Shown piece after piece: positions 1-8,802 of a stretch of 64,000 nt of DNA (position 1 is its first letter; the number at the start of each line of letters is the position of its first letter). The stretch is taken from the NCBI GenBank assembly GCA_964401045.1, contig CAYNXB010000003.1, positions 1 through 64,000 on the forward strand, read 5' to 3'. The position numbers were made by a program, and so were the translations under genes. A model generated the notes under the pieces. It made no database searches. It was given only the letters and a program-made list of their open reading frames with translations, and had not been told where the DNA came from. Source of the stretch: CAYNXB01 sp964401045. Lineage in GTDB: Bacteria > Pseudomonadota > Alphaproteobacteria > Sphingomonadales > Sphingomonadaceae.

Positions 1-53
1 CCAGCGCAGAAAACATCCATCTCGAAGACGGCAAAATCGAAGGCCTGTTCTGA
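1..53 (+). CDS. 3' end of an unidentified gene
   Basis: An open frame enters from the left edge and stops at TGA 51-53. Only 16 codons are visible, ending in EGLF, which is too little to assign a family. It runs towards the dgoA/dgoK pair, which lies on the other strand. A sugar-acid catabolic enzyme would fit the context, but that is a guess from neighbourhood only. Confidence 0.3.
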   Translation, partial: SAENIHLEDGKIEGLF

Positions 54-74
54 GCTCAGTCCTTCAAAGGTTCG

Positions 75-713
75 TCAAACATCTTCGCGGAGCGCGGCAA
101 TGAAAGTGCGCGCTTGGCCCGCGACCTCGCGAGCGGTCTGGCCCGGCCGGTAAAGCGCGCCGCCGAGCCCGAAGCCATCGGCGCCGGCTGCGCGGTAGCC
201 GGCGATCTTTTCGGGTGTCACGCCTCCGACAATCACCAGCGGCACGTCTGGCGGCAGCACCGCGCGCTGGGCTTTCACCACCGCCGGCGGCGCAGCCTCC
301 GCAGGGAATAGCTTGAGCGCGTGCGCGCCCGCCGTCAGCGCGCCGAAGGCTTCGCTGGGCGTGAAAAAGCCCGGCGCGGAAACCAGGCCCGCCGCTACCG
401 CTGCTCTCACCACCGCGGCATCGAAGCCCGGTGATACGATGATCTGGCCACCGGCGGCGGCGACCCGCGCGACTTCTTCCGGTTGAAGGACGGTTCCGGC
501 TCCGATCAGCGCCTGGTTGCCGAAGCGCCGCGCCAGCCGGCCAATGCTCTCCAGCGGGTCGGGCGAGTTCAGGGGCACTTCGATGATCCGGATGCCGGCA
601 GCGATCAGCGCGTCACCGATTTCCTCGACTTCTTCCGGACCCACGCCCCGGAGGATAGCGATCAACGGGCATTGATCGAAATAGCGCCGGAATTCCGTAA
701 GGGCGTCTCTCAT
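75..713 (-). CDS. dgoA: 2-dehydro-3-deoxy-6-phosphogalactonate aldolase
   Basis: This 212-residue protein matches the KDPG/KDPGal class I aldolase family over its whole length. It should split 2-keto-3-deoxy-6-phosphogalactonate into pyruvate and glyceraldehyde 3-phosphate in the cytoplasm. Family landmarks are the LIAILRG strand near residue 17, the IEVPLNSP segment holding the catalytic Glu (about residue 45), GAGTVL near 71, and the Schiff-base Lys about residue 134 in ALKLFPAE. The start overlaps the stop of the upstream kinase gene by 4 bases, so the two are translationally coupled. The PLNSP segment and the dgoK neighbour favour the galactonate enzyme over the Entner-Doudoroff Eda enzyme. 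Confidence 0.9.
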   Translation of the reverse strand: MRDALTEFRRYFDQCPLIAILRGVGPEEVEEIGDALIAAGIRIIEVPLNSPDPLESIGRLARRFGNQALIGAGTVLQPEEVARVAAAGGQIIVSPGFDAAVVRAAVAAGLVSAPGFFTPSEAFGALTAGAHALKLFPAEAAPPAVVKAQRAVLPPDVPLVIVGGVTPEKIAGYRAAGADGFGLGGALYRPGQTAREVAGQARTFIAALREDV

Positions 714-1594
714 AACCGCTCCGTCAATGCGTGAATGCCGGCAAGGAACGCTGTCGCGCCATCCACCTGCCTCGCCTGATATCCTGCATAGTCAAGGGCC
801 GCGCCATAAAGGCGGCAGAGGTCCGGCTGCCCTATCAGGCCGATCGCGCCGCCGTCTTGCAGCTCGAGCCCGGCATGGACGTCGCTGCCGATCAGCAGGC
901 CGCTGGCATGAGCTGCGGCGTTATTTTCCGGTTGGCCGAGTGCGTGGCGCGCGCGGATGCCAAACAGAGCCGAAAGCAGGCTGATCCCCTTCAAGCCCTC
1001 CGCCACCCCCGCTTCGAATGCCGCGCCGGGCGTGACGTCGGACTGTAGCTGATCCGCCAGGATGCTATGCGTTTTCAGCAGGCCAAAGAGTTCGCCGGTC
1101 ATCATCGTGCGGAAGCGAACGATTGCGCCGTCTTCGAGTACGATCCACTTCGTGTGGGTGCCGGGAAGGCAGGCCAAGCCGTTGCGCGGCACGAGCCCGG
1201 CGGCGAGGGCGCCGAACACCTGCACCTCCTCACCGCGCATGACGTCGGTGCCTGATGTGCCATGTTGTGCCACGCCGGGCACGATGCCCGTGCGCGCCGG
1301 CTCGATCCATAATATCCCCTTGGACAGGTCGTCGAGGCTGGCAGGGCAACCGACATAAGGCACCTCGCGCCAGCCGCGGGCGGAGCCGACCATGCCTGCC
1401 ATCAACATCGGCCAATCGCCGAGCCGCCCCCGGATCGCCGCCGTCTCTGCCGCGAATGTGCCGGGTGGCACGGCGAGCAGGCCGCGATCGTCCTCGAAGC
1501 TATTTACAACGCTGCCGTCACGCTGCGTTAGATAAGCGCGGCGATTGGTGGTCCCCCAATCGACCGCGATATATCCGCCGCGCCAGTTCATGCT
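710..1594 (-). CDS. dgoK: 2-dehydro-3-deoxygalactonokinase
   Basis: This 294-residue sugar-acid kinase phosphorylates 2-keto-3-deoxygalactonate, the step just before DgoA. The N-terminal YIAVDWGTTNRRAYL segment is the phosphate-binding loop of the DgoK family, and PGTHTKWI near the middle is a second conserved block. The frame is open back to 1615, but the ATG at 1594 places the DWGTTN motif at the distance usual for the family, so I prefer it. It overlaps dgoA by 4 bases. No dedicated sugar-acid regulator or transporter is visible beside it. Confidence 0.88.
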   Translation of the reverse strand, partial: SMNWRGGYIAVDWGTTNRRAYLTQRDGSVVNSFEDDRGLLAVPPGTFAAETAAIRGRLGDWPMLMAGMVGSARGWREVPYVGCPASLDDLSKGILWIEPARTGIVPGVAQHGTSGTDVMRGEEVQVFGALAAGLVPRNGLACLPGTHTKWIVLEDGAIVRFRTMMTGELFGLLKTHSILADQLQSDVTPGAAFEAGVAEGLKGISLLSALFGIRARHALGQPENNAAAHASGLLIGSDVHAGLELQDGGAIGLIGQPDLCRLYGAALDYAGYQARQVDGATAFLAGIHALTERL

Positions 1595-1754
1595 TTGCAC
1601 TCTCACGGCCGGCATGGCCGACCCATCGATTTCGATGCGGAGCGTCTATTCGGCTCGCTACGCCAAGGCAAATGGCCCGATCGGGCCGGGCGGGGCTAGC
1701 GGTTCCCGTTGAACTTCCGCACTGCACGAAAAAGTGCACGGCCGGTTCGTCTGG

Positions 1755-4334
1755 TCAGAGAGTAGCCTCGATCGAAGGGCGGCCTTCATCCGACGGTGCG
1801 GCGCGCGAGACGATATGGTGGACAGCAGCCATCGCGCGCGCAAACGCCATCCCCCGTGGGCCCGCGATGTAGCGGGATTCCCAGTGCGTTGCGAACTTGG
1901 CCTTATAGCTGCGCAATCCATTGAAATCGTAGAGTATCTCGCCATGGCGGAAGAGGAAGGCGGCGGCGCGCGCCCAGGCGGGGGCCAGTTTGCGTCCATC
2001 GACGCCCGACAGCGGCGCAATCCCCAGGGTGAACCACCGATACTCCTCGGCCTGCGCATGCCGGAGCAGCTGGACGAACAGGAAATCCATCGTGCCATAG
2101 GGAATGACGGGCGCATGGCGCATCAGGTCTACCGACATCTCCTCGCGGTTCGCCGTGGCGAGAATGTTGGCAAAGGCGACAATACGCCCCTCGACCCGCA
2201 CCACTGCACAGGCGAAACGCGCGATATAGGCGGGATCGAATCGGCCAAGACTGAACGCTTTCTCGCGCTGCCTTTTCGCTTCGAGCCAGTCGTCCGACAC
2301 CGCCTGGAGCTCCGCCAAATGTTGCGCCACCTGGGCTGCCGGGAGGACGGCGAACTCCGCTCCGTCCCGAACGGCCCGACGCTCGGCGTGGCGCAGCGAC
2401 TTCGCGTGCGGGCCAGACAGTGTGAATTCGGCAAGATCGACCCGGGCCTCCTCGCCATATTTGACGATCGACAGCCCCAGATCGATGGCGTGGGGCAGGC
2501 ATGCGGCGCTGATTTGATAGAGCAGGATGCGCCCCTGCTCGGCGTCCGCCTGTTCGCGCAGCTTCCACAGCAGGTCCGCCCAACGCTCCTCGCGCCCGAC
2601 GGGGTCGCCCATCACGATCCAGTTCGGTCCCTGCACCCGGTACATCAGAAAAGCATCGCCCTCCTCGGCCAGCAGGAAGCGCTTGTCGCCGGTAAAGGCG
2701 AGGAACGCATCGGTACGATTGGTCGCAGCCAGGGCCGGCGCGAGTTGCTCAAAGGTCACCGACCGCGCACGCACCCCGCGCGCCGGCGGCGCAAACAGCC
2801 GCCACAGCGACAGGCCGGCCACCAGCACTGCGCTGCCGAACAGCGCCCGCAGGAACCGCGGTGCATTGCCATTCAAGCTGAACTGCCACCACAGACTGCT
2901 GGTAAAGGCGACATGCTTGTAAGCGAAGAAGCCGGCGAAGGCTGATGCGAGGATCGCAGTGAGCGCTGCGATCGCCCAGCCGACAGACAGTGGCGCGTCA
3001 AGCAGCGACGTCGTGCGGTAGAAAGCGGGCCGGCTCCATTGCAGCGCTGCGCCGATCGCCGCCAGGATCAGCGCCTCCTCATAATCGTAGCCCTTGAAGA
3101 GCGAGAAGAAGATTGCCGCGATCAACAACAGGCGCGTTGCCACGAACGCCCCGTCAAGGCGGCGCAGCAGGCCAGGAGCAAGGAACAGAAGCAGCGTTCC
3201 CGACAGGCTGGCCGCCAGATGCGACGCCTCGACGAACGGGAGCGGCAGCCAGTGTTTCAGGTCATGCATGCGGGCCGCCTCGGCGGGGGTCGATCCCGAC
3301 AACAGCAGGATCAGGCCGCCGGCGAACACCAGCGCCGCGAGCAGCGGCGGCGCGAGTTCGCGCAGCAACGACTGCCCGGCCTGTGCCATGTTCTTTGCCG
3401 GCACGTGCCACGCCTTGCCTTCGTGCCAGGCGAGCAGCAGCGCTGCGAGGAGCAGCGGCAGCAGATAATATATGGCCCGGTAGGCGAGCAGCGCGGCGAG
3501 CAATTGTGCCTTGTCGCCGGGCACAGTCGCGATCACGACCGCCTCGAACACGCCGAGGCCGCCGGGAACGTGGCTGACCAGCGCGGCGATGATCGCGAGT
3601 GCGTAGCCCAGAAAGAAGCCAGGATAGGCGTCGGGGGTGACCCCCGGCAACAATATGAACAGGGCAGTGCTGGCGGCGGCGAGATCGAGCGCCGCGACCC
3701 CGGTCATCGCGGTGCTGCGCCAGACGTCCGGAACCGGCGTGCGCCATCCGCCGATATCGATGACCTTCAGGCCGAAATGGCGGAGCAGCAGGGGGATGAC
3801 GCAGAGCGTGATCACGGCCAGGCCTCCGAGGTGCAGCCAGTGAAGCGACAACCCCCAGTGGAAAAGCGGCAATATCTGCGTGCTCGCCAGCGCGGTAAGG
3901 CCGGCGAGCAGGATGACCCCGTTCCAAAAACTGAGGCTCGCGAGCGCGATGACGCTGCCGATTTCGCCGCCGCTCAGCCCCGCCGCGCGATAGACGCGGT
4001 AACGCGCCGATCCGCCGGTTAGCAGTGCGAGACCGAGATTATGGCTGAGCGTGTAGCTGAGGAAGGACGCGAGGCCATAGGTTCGCCACGGCAATTTCCG
4101 CCCGATGACCTGCAACGCGAAGCGATCATAAAGCGTCAGTATCAGATAGCTGGACGTAGTAAGCAGCAGCGCAGCGGCGATCTGAACCGCCGACAGCGCG
4201 CCGAAGGCGTCGCGTACCTCGTGCGGTCGCACCGAATGGAGTAGTCTGAACAGGGCCGTCAGCCCAAACCCCGCGACAAGCAGCGCGGCGAGGATCGACA
4301 CCAGTCGCTTTTGGGCGGTGCCCGTGTTCGTCAC
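1755..4334 (-). CDS. mprF: MprF/LpiA-type phosphatidylglycerol aminoacyltransferase and flippase
   Basis: A large membrane protein of about 859 residues. The N-terminal ~520 residues contain many hydrophobic segments (the flippase part of MprF). The C-terminal ~300 residues are the DUF2156 aminoacyl-tRNA-dependent transferase domain, ending in the characteristic LYDFNGLRSYKAKF...WESRYIA stretch. The family attaches lysine or another amino acid to phosphatidylglycerol and moves it outward, lowering surface negative charge. The frame is open to an ATG at 4418, but that would overlap the DUF2147 gene by 71 bases. A GTG at 4334, 13 bases after that gene's stop, fits operon spacing better. The amino acid transferred cannot be read from the sequence. 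Confidence 0.85.
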   Translation of the reverse strand: MTNTGTAQKRLVSILAALLVAGFGLTALFRLLHSVRPHEVRDAFGALSAVQIAAALLLTTSSYLILTLYDRFALQVIGRKLPWRTYGLASFLSYTLSHNLGLALLTGGSARYRVYRAAGLSGGEIGSVIALASLSFWNGVILLAGLTALASTQILPLFHWGLSLHWLHLGGLAVITLCVIPLLLRHFGLKVIDIGGWRTPVPDVWRSTAMTGVAALDLAAASTALFILLPGVTPDAYPGFFLGYALAIIAALVSHVPGGLGVFEAVVIATVPGDKAQLLAALLAYRAIYYLLPLLLAALLLAWHEGKAWHVPAKNMAQAGQSLLRELAPPLLAALVFAGGLILLLSGSTPAEAARMHDLKHWLPLPFVEASHLAASLSGTLLLFLAPGLLRRLDGAFVATRLLLIAAIFFSLFKGYDYEEALILAAIGAALQWSRPAFYRTTSLLDAPLSVGWAIAALTAILASAFAGFFAYKHVAFTSSLWWQFSLNGNAPRFLRALFGSAVLVAGLSLWRLFAPPARGVRARSVTFEQLAPALAATNRTDAFLAFTGDKRFLLAEEGDAFLMYRVQGPNWIVMGDPVGREERWADLLWKLREQADAEQGRILLYQISAACLPHAIDLGLSIVKYGEEARVDLAEFTLSGPHAKSLRHAERRAVRDGAEFAVLPAAQVAQHLAELQAVSDDWLEAKRQREKAFSLGRFDPAYIARFACAVVRVEGRIVAFANILATANREEMSVDLMRHAPVIPYGTMDFLFVQLLRHAQAEEYRWFTLGIAPLSGVDGRKLAPAWARAAAFLFRHGEILYDFNGLRSYKAKFATHWESRYIAGPRGMAFARAMAAVHHIVSRAAPSDEGRPSIEATL

Positions 4335-4347
4335 GCCCGGCGTTCCA

Positions 4348-4743
4348 TCATCGCCGGGTCCACTCCTGATGCTTGCAGATAAGTCCGCCGAGGATGCAGC
4401 CCGAGATGCGGAGACCATTTTGGCCTTCCACTTCGATGGTCGAATAGAATCGACGTCCTTGATCCGGAACGTAGACCTGCCCTGTCCAGCGCCCGACGCC
4501 TGAAGGACGATAGTCGTCCAGTAATTCGATACCGATCAGTGCGGTAACACCTGCTTCGCGCGCATCGGCAATCGCTTCGGGGGCTGCCCAGACGATGTGG
4601 CCGCACAATTGCCGTCCGCAATCGCTCGTTTGCACGAGCAGCGTTCCCCTGGGATTTTGCCATAGGCCGATCGGCGTTGGCGGCATTCTCGCTTGCGCTG
4701 CCATAGGCAGGGCAAGCAGCAGCAGCGGAAGAATGGCTTTCAT
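4348..4743 (-). CDS. DUF2147-family exported protein
   Basis: This 131-residue protein has a Sec-type signal peptide (MKAILPLLLLALPMAAQA) and a body typical of DUF2147: GLWQNPRGTLLVQ near residue 25, paired cysteines in SDCGRQLCGHIVW, and a C-terminal GCILGGLICKHQEW with two more cysteines. The family is periplasmic or envelope-associated and has no established biochemical role. One base separates its ATG from the stop of the VirJ-like gene, and the mprF start lies 13 bases after its own stop. It is therefore the middle gene of a three-gene envelope operon. The in-frame upstream ATG at 4800 would bury it in the preceding gene and is not used. Confidence 0.75.
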   Translation of the reverse strand: MKAILPLLLLALPMAAQARMPPTPIGLWQNPRGTLLVQTSDCGRQLCGHIVWAAPEAIADAREAGVTALIGIELLDDYRPSGVGRWTGQVYVPDQGRRFYSTIEVEGQNGLRISGCILGGLICKHQEWTRR

Positions 4744-4744
4744 C

Positions 4745-5458
4745 TCAATCGCTCCTGGCAGGCTCGGCGCGTTGGATCGCCGGAACGATAGCCGCTTCAA
4801 GGGCGCGGTCGTCGGAATTCAGCTTGTGGCCGCCGGGCAGGGTGATGCGACGAACGTTGGGCATGTGGAGCAGCGGGCAGAGACTTTTGGCCTCGAGTGC
4901 GCCGCGGATGCAGGTGACGGGCGCCCAGGTCAGCCGCGATGCGGTCGGATAGGCAAGCTGGTCCGGGATTTCGAAGCCGGCGAGCTCGATCGGGGAGGCG
5001 CGGAAAACGATATCCTCACCCGGCACTATAAGCACTATCGCGCGGATCGGCCGGCGCTGGGTGGCGGTGAAGTGAGCCAGCCCCGCGTGCAGCATATCGG
5101 CGCCGAAGGACTGGCCGATCAGAACGACATGGTCGGTCTTCCCGAGCTTCATCGCGCGGGCCATCGCGGTTTCGATCAGCGTGGCGGCTTCTGCCGCTGT
5201 GCGGCGCGGCGAGAAAAAGGTCAGAGAATTGACCGTGACGATCGCATAGCCTCGATGGTTGAGGCGTGCGGCGATCTTTGGTGTCATCCCCATGCGGTTG
5301 CCCGTGTCACCCGACAACATGACGATCGCGGGATTCGCCGGACCGGCCAGCGCGGCGGGCATGTCTCGGAATATCGGACCGTTGTAATATCCGGCGTAGC
5401 CGTAGACCGCAGCGCAACCCGCAAGGACGAGCAGCAAGGCGCCCGGCAATTTTCTCAT
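4745..5458 (-). CDS. VirJ/AcvB-like alpha/beta hydrolase lipoprotein
   Basis: This 237-residue alpha/beta-hydrolase-fold protein resembles the bacterial virulence protein VirJ / AcvB C-terminal family. The nucleophile elbow is GQSFGAD with Ser about residue 118, and a C-terminal PGGHKLNSD supplies the likely catalytic His. The N-terminus MRKLPGALLLVLAGC carries a lipobox-like LAGC (Cys15), so it is probably a lipoprotein facing the periplasm. The Agrobacterium AcvB homologue is reported to hydrolyse lysyl-phosphatidylglycerol, which fits the mprF gene in the same operon. The frame opens at 5503, but the ATG at 5458 gives a clean signal sequence. The enzymatic role is inferred from family and context. 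Confidence 0.75.
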   Translation of the reverse strand: MRKLPGALLLVLAGCAAVYGYAGYYNGPIFRDMPAALAGPANPAIVMLSGDTGNRMGMTPKIAARLNHRGYAIVTVNSLTFFSPRRTAAEAATLIETAMARAMKLGKTDHVVLIGQSFGADMLHAGLAHFTATQRRPIRAIVLIVPGEDIVFRASPIELAGFEIPDQLAYPTASRLTWAPVTCIRGALEAKSLCPLLHMPNVRRITLPGGHKLNSDDRALEAAIVPAIQRAEPARSD

Positions 5459-5740
5459 GTGACGCAGGCCGGGACCGGCGCGTAGCGCGGCAAAGGCAAG
5501 CATGCTGATTTCGGGGGCGTGATCATGGCAAAGCTTCGGTTGCGAGCGACCGCTGTAGCGCGGGAAGTTCGCGCGGAAGCTGGCCCCAAGATTACGATAT
5601 TGTCATGTGGCGGCCATGCACCCGCTGGGTGGGGCGCATTAAATGGGGGCGTCCAGGGCGAGTGATGACCCAACCCCCGGTGTCGCCCTTGGACATTGGA
5701 TATGCCCGTCCGCGTTCACGGACCCAATGGAGTGAAGAAT

Positions 5741-5947
5741 ATGGCACGCATTCGTACCCTCGTCGGCCTCGGCTTCGCATCGGCGATGATGATTACCGCC
5801 CCCGGTTTCGCCGCGACGACGACAACCCCCGCCAAGCCGGCGGTGCATGCCCAGGCGGCGACGACGCCAAAGGCCAAGGCATCGACCACGGCCGCTCATC
5901 GGACGACTCACGCCAAGGCGACGTCGAGCAACGCCAAGAAACACTGA
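5741..5947 (+). CDS. small secreted Ala/Thr/Lys-rich protein
   Basis: A 68-residue protein with a Sec signal peptide (MARIRTLVGLGFASAMMITAPGFA) followed by a low-complexity basic tail of Ala, Thr, Lys, His and Ser ending in AKKH. The ATG at 5741 follows a GGAGTGAAG ribosome-binding site. The frame can be read from 5696, but that would bury the signal peptide. No family is recognised; similar short Ala/Lys/Thr-rich exported proteins are common and uncharacterised in sphingomonads. It is monocistronic, followed within 12 bases by a strong hairpin. Confidence 0.6.
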   Translation: MARIRTLVGLGFASAMMITAPGFAATTTTPAKPAVHAQAATTPKAKASTTAAHRTTHAKATSSNAKKH

Positions 5948-5958
5948 TTCTCCTGCGC

Positions 5959-5994
5959 ACCGGCCAGCTTTCTCGTCCCCTGAAGCTGGCCGGT
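5959..5994 (+). terminator. perfect 12-bp hairpin after the small secreted protein gene
   Basis: The arms ACCGGCCAGCTT (5959-5970) and AAGCTGGCCGGT (5983-5994) pair perfectly around a 12-base loop. It begins 12 bases after the stop codon at 5947. There is no run of T after it, so an intrinsic terminator is likely but not certain; it could also protect the mRNA 3' end. Confidence 0.55.
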
Positions 5995-6045
5995 TCGTAG
6001 CCCGGGTCGAACACCACCTGCTCGATCGCGAGACTTGCAAAAATC

Positions 6046-6074
6046 CGCCACTCAGCCGCCTTGGCTGAGTGGCG
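6046..6074. terminator. second perfect 12-bp hairpin, possible bidirectional terminator
   Basis: The arms CGCCACTCAGCC (6046-6057) and GGCTGAGTGGCG (6063-6074) form a perfect 12-bp stem with a 5-base loop. AAAAA lies upstream and ATTCTTT downstream, so it could stop transcription from either side. It lies 52 bases after the first hairpin in the same intergenic region. Confidence 0.6.
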
Positions 6075-6418
6075 ATTCTTTGCCGGGCGTGTAGTCCGGA
6101 TGGTCCGCCGGAATACCGCGCCGGCGCAGAGGCAGATCCGGCTGGATCGCGCGCCTCTATGCGGAGCGTTTCGAACAGATTTGCCATGTGTGGCCCTTGT
6201 GCGGGCCAGGCGGCGGCGCTTGCGCGCGGCCGCTGTTTCACCGAACTGTTCCCGGCCGAAGTTCGGGTGACCCGGCAAGCCTTCCTCTACAACTTCGGAC
6301 GCCTCGTCGGCGCTGGCGGCGCCTAATTGCGGAACACCAGTTCGGAAGCCCTTTCTCCAACGGGCATATTGTAGAAAAGCGATCCACCACGATCACGCGT
6401 CACACCACGGAGAACGTC
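6075..6418. other. non-coding stretch before the aldo/keto reductase gene
   Basis: About 344 bases without a convincing gene. Short open frames here have no signal peptide, family motif or good ribosome-binding site. The frame of the downstream reductase stays open back to 6188, but that extension is Arg/Pro-rich and looks non-coding. It presumably holds the reductase promoter; no clear promoter or operator was recognised. Confidence 0.5.
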
Positions 6419-7423
6419 ATGGACTATCGCTATCTCGGCCACAGCGCCTTGCGGGTGTCGCCCTTGTGCCTGGGCAGCATGATGTTCGGCGGGGCGACCG
6501 ATGAAGCCACCTCCCGCCGCATCGTCGACAAGGCGCGCGAGCAGGGGGTCAACTTCATCGACACCGCCGACGGCTACAACGGCGGCAAGTCGGAAGAGAT
6601 CGTTGGCCGCGCCGTGAGCACACACCGGGATCACTGGGTCGTGGCGACCAAGTTTGGCCATCGTCTCAGCGGCGCGGCGAACGAGGGCGGGCAGTCGCGC
6701 AAATGGATCTATCAGGATGTCGATGCCAGCCTCCGCAAGCTCGGCACCGACTACATCGACCTGCTGTACTTCCACAAAATGGACGAGCGCGCGCCGCTCG
6801 AGGAGCCATTGCGGGCGATCCGCGACCTGATCGCCGCGGGCAAGTTGCGCTACTACGGTGTGTCCAACTTCAAGGCGTGGCGCATCGCAGAGGTCTGCCG
6901 CGTGGCCGACGCGATCGGCATGGACCGTCCGGTGGCGAGCCAGCCGCTCTACAACATGGTCGATCGCCTATGCGAGGTGGAGCAGCTTCCCGCGGCCGGT
7001 CATTACGGGCTCGGCGTCGTTCCTTACAGCCCGCTCGCGCGCGGGGTGCTGAGCGGGAAGTACGCACCCGGCGCGGACGCGCCCGCGGACTCGCGCGTGG
7101 GACGCGGCGATCTGCGGATCAGGCAAACCGAATGGCGGCCGGAATCGCTCGACATCGCGCAGGCGGTTACGCGCCGCGCGGATGAGCTGGGGACGACGCC
7201 GGTGGCGTTCGCCATCGCCTGGGTGCTGCACAACCGCTTCGTCAGCTCGGCGATTGCCGGCCCTCGCACGGAGCAGCAATGGGACAGCTACCTGCCGGCG
7301 CTCGACTTGCAGCTCGGGCCGGAAGACGAAGCATTCGTCGATGCGCTGGTGCCTGCCGGTCATGCTTCGACGCCCGGCTACACCGATCCGGTCTATCCGG
7401 TCGAAGGACGGCAAGTGCGCTGA
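6419..7423 (+). CDS. aldo/keto reductase
   Basis: A 334-residue NADPH-dependent aldo/keto reductase of the YghZ/Tas-like (AKR) superfamily. It begins MDYRYLGHSALRVSPLCLGSMMFGG and contains FIDTADGYNGGKSEE (catalytic Asp and Tyr), the catalytic Lys in VVATKFGHR, DYIDLLYFHKMD (catalytic His) and SNFKAWRI. The ATG at 6419 follows GGAGAACGTC. Substrates in this family are aldehydes, ketones or sugars and cannot be predicted. The 20-bp dyad 3 bases after its stop belongs to the next transcription unit, so this gene may not share that regulation. Confidence 0.85.
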   Translation: MDYRYLGHSALRVSPLCLGSMMFGGATDEATSRRIVDKAREQGVNFIDTADGYNGGKSEEIVGRAVSTHRDHWVVATKFGHRLSGAANEGGQSRKWIYQDVDASLRKLGTDYIDLLYFHKMDERAPLEEPLRAIRDLIAAGKLRYYGVSNFKAWRIAEVCRVADAIGMDRPVASQPLYNMVDRLCEVEQLPAAGHYGLGVVPYSPLARGVLSGKYAPGADAPADSRVGRGDLRIRQTEWRPESLDIAQAVTRRADELGTTPVAFAIAWVLHNRFVSSAIAGPRTEQQWDSYLPALDLQLGPEDEAFVDALVPAGHASTPGYTDPVYPVEGRQVR

Positions 7424-7425
7424 TC

Positions 7426-7445
7426 TGTCCTCTATCGAGAGGACA
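7426..7445. promoter_or_regulatory. 20-bp dyad before the MFS-LuxR operon
   Basis: The sequence TGTCCTCTATCGAGAGGACA is a perfect inverted repeat with 8-bp arms and a 4-base centre. It ends 50 bases before the MFS start at 7495. A related 20-bp dyad lies at the same 50-base distance before the BKACE gene. Length and symmetry match the operators bound by LuxR-type dimers, and the MFS operon itself encodes such a regulator. Binding is inferred. Confidence 0.6.
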
Positions 7446-7494
7446 TGGACACGCGCCGTGGAGTGCGACAACCTCCGCAAAACGCGGGTGAGGC

Positions 7495-8802
7495 ATGACG
7501 GCGAGAAATGACGCCGGCCAAGCGGCCGGAGTACCGGAGGTGCAACAAGGCCGGCTCGCTCCGATCCTTGCGGTGTGCACCCTGGTCTATGTGCTGGATG
7601 GCCTGGTCCATTCGATCATGGGGCCGTTGGCGCCACAGATCGCCACTTCGCTGCAGATGTCGCACGCCGAGACGGGGACTGTGTTCTCTGCCAACCTGAT
7701 CGGCCAGTCCCTCGGGCTGATCGTCTTTCCGCTGCTGGCGGGGTGGATCGGAAACCGCAAAGTCGTCATCCTGACTGCTGCCGGTTTCGGCTCGTTCGAG
7801 CTCGCGGCGGGCTTCGCCACGAACTGGGAAATCCTGTTTTCGCTGCGGCTGCTGACGGGGTTCTTCCTCGGGGGCGCCCTGCCGACGTGTCTTGCGATCG
7901 TCACCGCTGCGTCGCCCGCCCATCGGCGCGGCATCGTCATCATGACCTTGTTCACCGGCTACGGTCTTGGCGCGACCGTTGCCGGCCTGGCAGTGGCAGT
8001 ATTCGGTGAAACCGGCTGGCGCAGCGCGATGATCGCCGTGGGGGTTTGTTGCGTGCTCACGGCGATCGTGGTGTGGGTGTGGCTGCGCGTTCCGGAGCGG
8101 GATGCGTCAGGCGAAGAGGAACACGCAGAGGCTGGCACCAGCAATCCGCTTCGCATCTTCGCGCCGCGCTATTTCGTAGGCACGTTGATGCTGTGGCTCC
8201 TGTTCATCTCCATGCTTACGATCAGCTACTGCCTCAATTCCTGGCTGCCGACCTTGCTGGTGGAGGTGGGGCACGGTCAGTCGATCGCCGCCATTTCCGT
8301 CACCATCTTTTCGCTCGGGGGGATCATCGCCGCGCTTGGCGTCGGCGTTCTGATCGATCGCTGGGGGGCGACCGGCGTGCTGACTGCGTTCCTGGCGATC
8401 TCCACCGGGATGCTGTTCCTGATCGGCCAGATCCTCGCCACCGCATCGTCGGACGTGCTGCTCGTACTGCTCGGAATATGCGGCTTCTTCGTGTTGGGCG
8501 CGTATGGGGGCGTCAACGTGATGCTCGCCGGATATTACCCCGCGCCGCTGCGCGCCCTCGGTATAGGCTGGGCCAAGAGCGTGGGGCGGATCGGTACGAT
8601 CGTTGCGCCGGTTCTTATCGGTTTTGCGCTTACACAGGGAATCCAGGGGGCAACGGTCATGTCGTTGTTCGCGCTGCCTGCCGCACTCGCGGCCGCCGCC
8701 GTTCTGGTGGTTGGCGTTTTACATGCGCCTCGTACAAGCCGGGCAGACGTGGCATCACAGGCCGTCAAGCTAAAGCCGGGGAGGCCGGATTGGTTCAACT
8801 AA
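7495..8802 (+). CDS. MFS transporter, aromatic-acid symporter type
   Basis: A 435-residue major facilitator protein with about 12 hydrophobic segments in the inner membrane. The first helices carry VYVLDGLVHSIMGPLAPQIA, and the loop between helices 2 and 3 has GWIGNRKVVIL, the MFS motif A position. A second half starting near residue 225 follows a central hydrophilic loop rich in Glu. The overall pattern is that of the AAHS (aromatic acid:H+ symporter) group, so import of an aromatic or keto acid is plausible but not proven. The LuxR-type gene starts inside its 3' end, making a two-gene operon. Confidence 0.8.
   Translation: MTARNDAGQAAGVPEVQQGRLAPILAVCTLVYVLDGLVHSIMGPLAPQIATSLQMSHAETGTVFSANLIGQSLGLIVFPLLAGWIGNRKVVILTAAGFGSFELAAGFATNWEILFSLRLLTGFFLGGALPTCLAIVTAASPAHRRGIVIMTLFTGYGLGATVAGLAVAVFGETGWRSAMIAVGVCCVLTAIVVWVWLRVPERDASGEEEHAEAGTSNPLRIFAPRYFVGTLMLWLLFISMLTISYCLNSWLPTLLVEVGHGQSIAAISVTIFSLGGIIAALGVGVLIDRWGATGVLTAFLAISTGMLFLIGQILATASSDVLLVLLGICGFFVLGAYGGVNVMLAGYYPAPLRALGIGWAKSVGRIGTIVAPVLIGFALTQGIQGATVMSLFALPAALAAAAVLVVGVLHAPRTSRADVASQAVKLKPGRPDWFN

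Noticed and set aside
1734..2945. 403-codon plus-strand frame opposite mprF
   Set aside because: It is the complement shadow of a well-supported mprF gene; no ribosome-binding site or family match.
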